Shown here piece by piece: positions 6,846 through 12,093 of a stretch of 12,093 bases of DNA (position 1 is its first letter; each line of letters starts with the position of its first letter). The notes below the pieces were generated by a model. That model did no database searches and was not told where the DNA came from. It saw only the letters and a program-made list of their open reading frames with translations. The stretch is from contig JAKRSE010000280.1 in NCBI GenBank assembly GCA_022402505.1, forward strand, positions 645 through 12,737, given 5' to 3'. A program made the position numbers and the translations under genes. The stretch is from Fimbriimonadaceae bacterium. Lineage in GTDB: Bacteria; Armatimonadota; Fimbriimonadia; Fimbriimonadales; Fimbriimonadaceae.

Positions 6846-6955
6846 GCGCCCTCAAAGGATACGTTTAGGACGCATGACACAGCCCCATGGTACCGAGCAG
6901 CTTCCAGATTGCACGAACGGCGCAGTACATGAAATGTCTGATTGGTGCCCTACTC
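6846..6955 (-). other. 110-bp intergenic region, ietA promoter side
   Basis: This gap separates the GH4 stop from the ietA start and must hold the ietA promoter and any terminator for GH4. I see the TATCCT box at 6856-6861 and a short inverted repeat ACAT-GAA-ATGT near 6927-6937. There is no GC-rich hairpin with a T run, so read-through from GH4 into ietA is possible. No copy of the tRNA-Gln 3' end is visible. Confidence 0.5.
6856..6861 (-). promoter_or_regulatory. -10 box, putative promoter of ietA-ietS operon
   Basis: TATCCT on the minus strand lies 10 bases before the ietA ATG, predicting a leader of about three bases. The identical hexamer lies 7 bases ahead of the DinB-like gene start. 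The intervening TTGAGGGCGC contains GAGGG at only three bases from the ATG, too close for a typical ribosome site. No clear -35. Confidence 0.45.
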
Positions 6956-8347
6956 TCACTCGAAGCCCGGCAGAAACTCCCGTTCGGCTTCGAAGAGTTC
7001 CTTCGCCATCGCGCGGATTTCGGCGGGGCAGCAGACGGCGGCGGTCAGCGGGTCGAGCATCAGGGCCTGTTCCGCCATCTCCAGCGAGCGGTGGATGCAG
7101 GCGTCGGCCGCCAGGTCGTACATCCGCATCTCCCAGTCGCAGATCGCCGCCATCACCTTCGGCAGACGGCCGAAGCGGATCGGCTGAACCCCGTTGTGGT
7201 TGATCAAGCAGGCCACCTCGACCACTCCGTCCTGAGGCAGATTCTCGATGCAGCCCGAGTTCATCACGTTGCCGTGGATGTAGGCGGCGGCATGCTTTTC
7301 CATCGACTCGATGATCCAGGCGCCGTATTCGAAGGATCGGTTCAGGTCCGGCTCCTTCTCGCCGTTCATGATCGCCCGGCGGTTGTCGTCGCTCGCCTTC
7401 CGCCAGGTCGGCCAGTTGTTGGCGTAGAAGCTCTCCTCGCCCCGATAGCCGGTGTCGGTGTACTTGTCCAGCAGGTCCTTGCGCTTGCGATAGTAGGGCA
7501 GGTACTCGCTCAGATGGCCCGAGGACTCGGTGATGAACGCGCCGAAGTGGAGCATCATGTCGCTCCGCACGGGCTCGTTCTTCGCGAAATCGCTTTCCCG
7601 GTCGGCCGCCAGCGCCATCAGCTTCGGGTAGAGGCTCTGCCCATCCAGACCGTTGAACTCGGTGAACCAGGCGAGGTGGTTCACGCCGGCACACTTCCAC
7701 TGCACCTGCTCGTAAGGGACCCCAGCGACGCCGGCCAGCATCTGGCTGGTGCCTTGGACGCTGTGGCAGAGACCGACCGTGGGAATCCGGCTGGCTCGTC
7801 CCGCCGCCAGACACATGATCGACATCGGGTTGGTGTAGTTGAGCACCAGGGCCTGCGGGCAGAGCTCTTCGCCGTCCTTCAGAATCTGCAGGTAGACCGG
7901 GACGGTCCGGAGCGCCTTCATCAGGCCGCCGGGGCCGATCGTGTCGCCGATGTTCTGGCTGACTCCGTACTTGAGCGGAATGTCGTTGTCCCACCGGACG
8001 CATTCCACGCCGCTGACTTCGATCGTGTTGACGATGTAGTCGGTCCCTGGGAGAAGCTCGCGGCGGTCCGTCGATGTGGTCACCGACCACTTGTCCGCTT
8101 CGCCAAGAGCCTCCAACGTCTTGACCATGAGTGCCCGGGAGAGTTCCAGCCGCTCGGCGTCGATGTCGATCAGCCGCAGCTCGCCGCCGAGGTTGTTCGG
8201 AATGAGGACGACATCCTTCAGGATCGAGTTGGTGAAGAAGCTCCCCGCACCGATCATGGTGACGTTGATGCGGCGACGCATCGTGCCCGGCAGGCCAAGC
8301 CGGGAGTCGGCCTTCGAGTGATCAAGGTGTGATTCGGTGACGGCCAT
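6956..8347 (-). CDS. GH4 family glycosidase (alpha-galactosidase/alpha-glucosidase type)
   Basis: A 463-residue family 4 glycoside hydrolase, which uses NAD+ and Mn2+ to cleave glycosides by transient oxidation at C3. Features seen are a Rossmann motif INVTMIGAGSFF (28-38), the LIDID acidic end of the second strand (59-63), NYTNPMS (170-176), the metal-binding C194 in GLCHS and H224 in AGVNHLAW. The AGVNH and GLCHS sequences suit the alpha-galactosidase/alpha-glucosidase branch more than the 6-phospho branch; this is inference. No signal peptide, so it is cytoplasmic. Two starts are possible: ATG 8347 with a -10 box 9 bases ahead, or ATG 8281 (MRRRINVT), nearer the usual GH4 N-terminus. I give the longer, with moderate certainty. 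A 26-bp palindrome 85 bases upstream suggests repressor control. C3 oxidation is chemically related to the 3-keto sugar chemistry of DUF1080 proteins. Confidence 0.92.
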   Translation of the reverse strand: MAVTESHLDHSKADSRLGLPGTMRRRINVTMIGAGSFFTNSILKDVVLIPNNLGGELRLIDIDAERLELSRALMVKTLEALGEADKWSVTTSTDRRELLPGTDYIVNTIEVSGVECVRWDNDIPLKYGVSQNIGDTIGPGGLMKALRTVPVYLQILKDGEELCPQALVLNYTNPMSIMCLAAGRASRIPTVGLCHSVQGTSQMLAGVAGVPYEQVQWKCAGVNHLAWFTEFNGLDGQSLYPKLMALAADRESDFAKNEPVRSDMMLHFGAFITESSGHLSEYLPYYRKRKDLLDKYTDTGYRGEESFYANNWPTWRKASDDNRRAIMNGEKEPDLNRSFEYGAWIIESMEKHAAAYIHGNVMNSGCIENLPQDGVVEVACLINHNGVQPIRFGRLPKVMAAICDWEMRMYDLAADACIHRSLEMAEQALMLDPLTAAVCCPAEIRAMAKELFEAEREFLPGFE

Positions 8348-8356
8348 GTCGGCCCG

Positions 8357-8362
8357 AGTATA
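8357..8362 (-). promoter_or_regulatory. -10 box, putative near-leaderless promoter of GH4 gene
   Basis: TATACT (one base from consensus TATAAT) on the minus strand, 9 bases before ATG 8347. It is the best -10 match in the window. Transcription would begin about two or three bases ahead of that ATG, supporting the longer start. If the start at 8281 were used instead, the leader would be about 70 bases without a visible Shine-Dalgarno. Confidence 0.5.
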
Positions 8363-8431
8363 GACCTGCTCTCCGAGGCAGTGCAGGGGTCTGACGAAAG
8401 TCCCGGACGGTTCCGATCAGGCTTCGATTCT

Positions 8432-8457
8432 GGTTTGGCAAAACATTTTGCTAAACC
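8432..8457. promoter_or_regulatory. 26-bp AT-rich palindrome, candidate operator
   Basis: The two 12-base arms GGTTTGGCAAAA and TTTTGCTAAACC flank a central CA and are complementary except for one G/T position. The core GCAAAA-CA-TTTTGC has the symmetric, centre-tight form of LacI-family operators. It stands out as an AT-rich block in a GC-rich region and lies in the 119-bp gap upstream of the GH4 gene. A possible promoter TTAGCA-16 bp-CAGAAT overlaps it on the minus strand. It also starts 10 bases after the lipoprotein stop, but with no loop and no T run it is a poor terminator. Confidence 0.6.
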
Positions 8458-8466
8458 GCCTCCTGG

Positions 8467-9648
8467 TCAGAGTTCGATCGCCTCGCGGCTGGGGGCCGAC
8501 CCCGGCACGGCAGGACCGTTCTCCCGTTGAGCAGCCGGCCGGCGACGCGGCGGGTAGGACCGTTCCTCCCGTCGAAGGTCAAGCTCCGGCGCGGCGGCCA
8601 ATTCGATCAGCCAGCCGGGCCCGTCCCGCCTCACCGGGAAAGGCCGGTGGGTCGCCGGATCGAAAATCTTCGCGGCCGACTGCAAGGCCGTCTCCATACT
8701 GGACGCCCGACGCAGCCCCAGGAAGAGGCGGGCCAGGGCGAGGTTGCGGCGAGTCATCACGTCCAGCCGGACCATGTCCTGAGCCGACTGGAAGAATGCC
8801 TCGTGAAGAGCCTCGCCCTCATTCACGGTCTCCCCGGCCCCATCCAGCCGAGCCCGCACCTGGCCGAGATCGCCTTCCGCCTCCTTCAGCTCCCGCCACA
8901 CTTTCAATGCCCCCGAAACGACCTGCGACGCCGTGCGACGAACACGGAAATCCCGGGTGACTCGGCCGCTTTCCGGCTTCGTCGGCTCCGCCGAATCCCG
9001 TGAAATGCGCCTCCCCGCCAACGGGTACAGGCACGAGGAATCCGGGCAGGCGAGCACCTGCGCCAGGCCGATCTGAGTCGAAGCCCGGAGGTAATCCTCG
9101 GCCCAGTTCGCCGGCCGCAGATCCTCGACCAGGCCGTCCAGCTCCTCATCCGGCAGATCATCCGGCCAGGAGGCCACCAGCCTCGCGCCTGCCCACGCGA
9201 TGGAGGAGGTCAGCATCGGCCACGCCTGCCCGCTGGCATCGGCCCGGAGGCGATCTCGGATCCTCAGAAAGGCGAGGTAGTCTTCCCTTCCTCCGGCCGC
9301 ATCTCCCGCCCGCAGACGCCGAACCGACCTCTGCAGAGCCTGACCGGCAATGGTCGCCATCCGAAACGCCGACCGGCCGGGCATCGGCTCGTCGGCGGCG
9401 TCGGAAAAATCGGTCGTCGTCGCCTCCTTGATCAAGCGATCGATCTCCAGGTCCCGTTTCTGCCAGTCTTCAGGCGTGTCAGGGCGTTGAGGGTCGGCAA
9501 ACAGCCGGATCGGCTCATCGATCGCCGCGACCTCCTGCAGGACCATCCCCTCGGCCTCGGCCCTGCGCAGCGCCTCGGCGAGGGGGTCGCCGCCGCATCC
9601 GCAGAGGAGCAGCGCAGCCACCGCCCAAGCCCAAAGGGTCGGCTTCAT
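8467..9648 (-). CDS. Uncharacterised predicted lipoprotein
   Basis: A 393-residue protein I do not recognise. From ATG 9648 it begins MKPTLWAWAVAALLLCGCGG: a short charged start, a hydrophobic core and a lipobox-like L-C-G-C, so C18 is the probable lipidated residue (a Cys at -2 is unusual). The rest is rich in Ala, Arg, Glu and Leu, looks mainly helical, and has no catalytic motif I can name. The last 50 residues are Arg/Pro-rich and probably disordered. The frame could extend 12 codons upstream, but ATG 9648 gives the clean signal peptide and has a -10-like box 6 bases ahead. It lies 32 bp downstream of the DinB-like gene on the same strand. The function is unknown; it is likely anchored in the cell envelope. 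Confidence 0.75.
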   Translation of the reverse strand: MKPTLWAWAVAALLLCGCGGDPLAEALRRAEAEGMVLQEVAAIDEPIRLFADPQRPDTPEDWQKRDLEIDRLIKEATTTDFSDAADEPMPGRSAFRMATIAGQALQRSVRRLRAGDAAGGREDYLAFLRIRDRLRADASGQAWPMLTSSIAWAGARLVASWPDDLPDEELDGLVEDLRPANWAEDYLRASTQIGLAQVLACPDSSCLYPLAGRRISRDSAEPTKPESGRVTRDFRVRRTASQVVSGALKVWRELKEAEGDLGQVRARLDGAGETVNEGEALHEAFFQSAQDMVRLDVMTRRNLALARLFLGLRRASSMETALQSAAKIFDPATHRPFPVRRDGPGWLIELAAAPELDLRREERSYPPRRRPAAQRENGPAVPGSAPSREAIEL

Positions 9649-9654
9649 GCCTCC

Positions 9655-9660
9655 ATTCTG
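9655..9660 (-). promoter_or_regulatory. -10 box, putative leaderless promoter of lipoprotein gene
   Basis: CAGAAT on the minus strand, preceded by TGC (extended -10), then GGAGGC and ATG. The 6-base gap implies transcription starts at the ATG. AATGGAGGCATG is identical to the start region of the DUF1080 gene. The box lies in the 32-bp gap after the DinB-like gene, so the lipoprotein may be independently transcribed. Confidence 0.45.
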
Positions 9661-9680
9661 GCAACGACCTCCCCGGCGAG

Positions 9681-10244
9681 TCAACCCGAAGAGCGGCCGG
9701 CGAGATGTCGAAACTGGTCCGCGTGGTACCGGGTGTGCATGCCCAGCATGTGGACGGCATCGCTCAATGAGAACGGAAGAATCGAGAGCATCGGGTGCCG
9801 GCCCTGCACCCGGCTCACCGCCTTCAACTCAAGCCCGGCCATCGAATCGATCGCTGACGCAGTGATCCGCTCGAATTCCGTCCAGACCGCCTCCGCATCC
9901 GGCCGAGCCGGCGGATGGACGATTTTCGGCGCCGGCAGCCTGCTGCGGCTCCCGGCGACCTTCAGGAAGAACTTCATGCCCAGACCCCAGCTCACCGGGG
10001 CATCGCCGCCCGCCTGAGCTTGGGAGGCAAGTGAGACCACATGGCCGGAGTACGGTGCGTTCACCTGGTTCAAGTGGTCCAGGATCTGCGCCGGAGACCA
10101 TTCGCCCGGCGCCCAGGGCCGATGCCGCCCCTCCTCATCGAGACCGGTGTAGATGGCGCGCATCTCGTCCAGATCCGCCTGAAGGGACTGCCGGGCCTGA
10201 ACCACGAGGTCGCGATCGGTGGCGGGCCAGAGGTCGTAGGGCAC
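9681..10244 (-). CDS. DinB-like (DinB_2) four-helix-bundle protein
   Basis: A 187-residue member of the DinB / YfiT-like superfamily, small metal-binding four-helix bundles, many of them thiol-dependent transferases or stress-related proteins. The characteristic histidine triad is visible: H57 in WSPAQILDHLNQ and the pair H170 and H174 in MHTRYHADQFRHL near the C-terminus. The preceding W-x-P-G-E-W-S motif is typical of the family. This is not the DNA polymerase IV sometimes called DinB. The start is a GTG at 10244, 18 bp after the stop of the cyclase gene. It has no Shine-Dalgarno but a TATCCT box 7 bases upstream, so it may have its own promoter. Cofactor and substrate are unknown, and links to the cyclase or lipoprotein are not evident. 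Confidence 0.85.
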   Translation of the reverse strand: MPYDLWPATDRDLVVQARQSLQADLDEMRAIYTGLDEEGRHRPWAPGEWSPAQILDHLNQVNAPYSGHVVSLASQAQAGGDAPVSWGLGMKFFLKVAGSRSRLPAPKIVHPPARPDAEAVWTEFERITASAIDSMAGLELKAVSRVQGRHPMLSILPFSLSDAVHMLGMHTRYHADQFRHLAGRSSG

Positions 10245-10251
10245 GTCGGCG

Positions 10252-10257
10252 AGGATA
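10252..10257 (-). promoter_or_regulatory. -10 box, putative leaderless promoter of DinB-like gene
   Basis: TATCCT on the minus strand, followed by CGCCGAC and the GTG start. It occupies the 18-bp gap after the cyclase stop codon. A 7-base gap predicts transcription from the start codon. The same hexamer precedes ietA. No -35 is recognisable, since that region would lie inside the cyclase coding sequence. Confidence 0.45.
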
Positions 10258-10262
10258 CCGGG

Positions 10263-12093
10263 TCACTTGGAGCCGACCCGGTGATCGCCGTGCCAGTCCG
10301 GCTCCGGCGGCCTCCGGCGGTACCGTTCGATCCGGCTCAGCATGACCAGGCTCGGCGGATCGTCCGGAATCTCGGCCAGGGTCTCGCGGAATCCGGTCTC
10401 GGCGGCGTCCCAGTTGCGAACCGCGTAATCCCGCCAGGCGGCCTCATACATCCGGAGTCCGGCCAGAACCCCGCCGGGGAGGCGGTCGCGCAGGCCGACC
10501 AGCTCCACGATCTCGACCGACTCCTCCTTTCCGACCGGGATCGCCCGGTCGACCATGCGGAAGGCGAACTCCGCCCCCGCGTCGTCCGCCGTCTCCCGTG
10601 AGACCAGGATCTCCGTGCCATAGGCCCGGTTGATTCCCTGAAGTCGGCTCGCCAGGTTCACCCGATCCCCGATCACGGTGTAGTTCATCCTCTCCCGGCT
10701 CCCGACGTTTCCGACCACCACGTCGCCGGTGGCGATTCCCCAGCTGACCCGAAGCAGAGGAATGTCGCGGGCCGCCCACTCGTGCGCCGTCTGGAAGAGT
10801 GCGTCCCGGCTCGCCAGGGCCGTCAGACAGGCCGCCCGAGCGTGGTCGTCTCGCTCATCCGGAGCTCCCCAGAAGCTCATCACATCGTCGCCGTTGAACT
10901 TGTCGACGGTGCCGCCGCTGCGAATCACCTCGCGGCTGAGGACCTCCAGATATTCGGCCAGGATGGTGCTCAAGACTTCGGGCGAAACTGTTTCGGAGAG
11001 GGCCGTGAACCCGATGAGATCGGCGAAGCTGATCGTCAGGCGACGCCGCTCGCCGCCCAGACTCGCCTCCTGACCGCTCTGGATCAGTCGGCGGGCATAG
11101 TCGGCCGGGACCAGTTTCTGAAGGGACCGCAGGCCCGTCTTCATCTGCTCGACGGCGGCTCCAAGCTCGCGTATCTCGGTGATTCCGCCGTCAGGGAGCT
11201 CCCGGGCATCCAGCTTCAGCTTGCGGATCTGCTCGGTCTCGTCGATCAGCGCCTGAATGGGCCGGGTCACCCGGTTCGCCAGGACGAAACTGCCGGCCAC
11301 GGCGCCCAGCATCGCCGCCGCCGCAACCACCAAGAGGAAGAGCCCCTGCTGCTGAAGCCCGGCGGTGTAGTCGCTCTCCGGAATCGCGACGGTCACGATC
11401 CAGTTCGGCAGACCGCCGCCCTGCAGCCGCCGCATTCCGACCAGCCACCGCTCGCCGCGAATCTGGAGCGGGCTCCGCTGCATCTCGTCCCCTTCGGCGG
11501 GCAGATCGCCCATCCGGTCGACCAGCATGGTCAGGAGCGGGTCGTCCAGCTCGCTGAGGGTCGCAATGCGCTGAACGCCGTCTTGGCTGATCAGGAGGCG
11601 GGCGGGCTCCGGGTGGGCGATGAGGCGGTAGGAACCGGATCGGGTGGGCTCGGCCAGAAAGGCGAAGCCGTTGTCTCCGGCCCGGATCGTCTGCAGAAAA
11701 CGGCTCAGCTCCGCCAGGGTGATGTCGATGGTCACCGCGCCGATCATGCCCGTGTCCAGCCGGATCGGCGCCACGCAGGAGATCCCGGGAGCGTCCAGAC
11801 CCATCGGACTCCGGATGACGTAGGTGTCGCTCCACTCCGGTCTCTGGGCCAGGCGGACCTGGTCGTAGTAGGGCTCCCGACGAGGGTCGTAAGCCCAGGC
11901 TTCGCTTCCCGTCTCCACCAGCTCGTTGCCCAGGGGGTTGAAGTCTCGGCGCAGGAATCCGCCGCCGGGGCGGGGCCGGCTGATCTGCACCTGGACCGTC
12001 TGATCGTTCTGCCTCTGGGCACGAATCAAGGTTCCGTCCGAGTCCAGGATCATCCCGGCCGCGCTCAGGCCCGGGCTGGTCCGAAGCCGGGAT
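10263..12093 (-). CDS. Class III adenylate cyclase with Cache sensor and HAMP (N-terminus beyond window)
   Basis: A membrane-bound receptor cyclase; the frame stays open past the right edge, so the true start is outside. Numbering from the Met at 12053, residues about 1-235 form a periplasmic Cache-like sensor (REPYYDQVRLA, EWSDTYV, and GAVTIDITLAELSRFL). A transmembrane helix spans about 237-260, a HAMP linker about 258-312, and the cyclase domain about 335-520. Catalytic residues are complete: metal-binding D345 (FADLIGFT) and D389 (FNGDD), adenine-selecting K385 and D463, and transition-state N466 and R470 in GDRVNLASRL. It should therefore make cAMP in response to an external ligand. The C-terminal tail (about 535-580, YEAAWRDYAVRNWDAAETGF) resembles the tetratricopeptide-like tail common in these cyclases. 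It is first of a same-strand series ending 18 bp before the DinB-like gene. Confidence 0.93.
   Translation of the reverse strand, partial: SRLRTSPGLSAAGMILDSDGTLIRAQRQNDQTVQVQISRPRPGGGFLRRDFNPLGNELVETGSEAWAYDPRREPYYDQVRLAQRPEWSDTYVIRSPMGLDAPGISCVAPIRLDTGMIGAVTIDITLAELSRFLQTIRAGDNGFAFLAEPTRSGSYRLIAHPEPARLLISQDGVQRIATLSELDDPLLTMLVDRMGDLPAEGDEMQRSPLQIRGERWLVGMRRLQGGGLPNWIVTVAIPESDYTAGLQQQGLFLLVVAAAAMLGAVAGSFVLANRVTRPIQALIDETEQIRKLKLDARELPDGGITEIRELGAAVEQMKTGLRSLQKLVPADYARRLIQSGQEASLGGERRRLTISFADLIGFTALSETVSPEVLSTILAEYLEVLSREVIRSGGTVDKFNGDDVMSFWGAPDERDDHARAACLTALASRDALFQTAHEWAARDIPLLRVSWGIATGDVVVGNVGSRERMNYTVIGDRVNLASRLQGINRAYGTEILVSRETADDAGAEFAFRMVDRAIPVGKEESVEIVELVGLRDRLPGGVLAGLRMYEAAWRDYAVRNWDAAETGFRETLAEIPDDPPSLVMLSRIERYRRRPPEPDWHGDHRVGSK

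Noticed and set aside
6846..6955. Direct repeat of the tRNA-Gln 3' end (att site) at the far edge of the ietAS islet
   Set aside because: I compared the T-arm and acceptor sequence with this gap and found no convincing copy.
6852..8332. Long open frames on both strands overlapping the GH4 gene (412 and 481 codons)
   Set aside because: The GH4 frame has clear catalytic motifs throughout; the others are low-complexity shadows in GC-rich sequence.
8432..8457. Palindrome as rho-independent terminator of the lipoprotein gene
   Set aside because: The stem is AT-rich with a two-base centre and no T run on either strand; an operator fits better.
9681..10244. DNA polymerase IV (DinB) reading of the DinB-like gene
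   Set aside because: The protein is 187 residues with the three-histidine pattern of the DinB_2 helical bundle and has no polymerase motifs; only the name is shared.
1..12093. CRISPR arrays, insertion sequences, transposases or integrases
   Set aside because: No regularly spaced repeats, terminal inverted repeats or recombinase motifs were seen on either strand.

Overview
The window is a high-GC bacterial fragment (about two-thirds G+C by eye over most of it, dropping to roughly the mid-50s between about 3.4 and 6.85 kb). It has nine protein genes and one tRNA, packed densely; no stretch over 300 bases lacks a gene. The gene set (a DUF1080 / 3-keto-disaccharide hydrolase, a sugar-phosphate-isomerase-like TIM barrel, a GH4 glycosidase, a DinB-like protein and a Cache-HAMP adenylate cyclase) would suit a Planctomycetota- or Armatimonadota-like heterotroph. 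I cannot settle the phylum from the sequence. The first 15 bases match the end of an Illumina adapter and are not genomic.

Layout. 17-556 (+): C-terminal part of a GT4 glycosyltransferase. 558-1280 (-) and 1375-2145 (+): a divergent pair, the DUF1080 hydrolase and the TIM-barrel epimerase/isomerase. 2152-3267 (-): M24 Xaa-Pro-type peptidase. 3307-3380 (+): tRNA-Gln(UUG). 3397-6845 (-): a two-gene operon, ietA (AAA ATPase) followed by ietS (cytoplasmic subtilisin-like S8 protease). 6956-8347 (-): GH4 alpha-galactosidase/glucosidase, with a 26-bp AT-rich palindrome upstream. 8467-9648 (-): uncharacterised lipoprotein. 9681-10244 (-): DinB-like protein. 10263-12093 (-): class III adenylate cyclase, open at the window edge.

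The accessory element is the ietA-ietS operon, which sits 16 bp past the 3' end of tRNA-Gln in a lower-GC block. This pair is known as the IetAS toxin-antitoxin-like stability system of Agrobacterium plasmid pTiC58 and as the 'Iet' anti-phage system, so the architecture has been described before. Its presence as an islet in this lineage and its mechanism are the interesting parts. Protease triad and ATPase motifs are all intact.

A second, less expected signal is in the promoters. Seven protein genes that begin their own transcript carry a -10-like hexamer (pattern YANNNT) only 6-10 bases before the start codon, and none has a normally spaced Shine-Dalgarno sequence. The one internal operon gene, ietS, instead has a GGAGGG site ahead of a TTG start. 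This points to leaderless or nearly leaderless mRNAs as the normal mode in this organism.

Metabolically, the DUF1080 protein, the TIM-barrel protein and the GH4 enzyme are all compatible with oxidised (3-keto) sugar or alpha-glycoside breakdown. They are split by the tRNA and the defence islet and do not form one operon.
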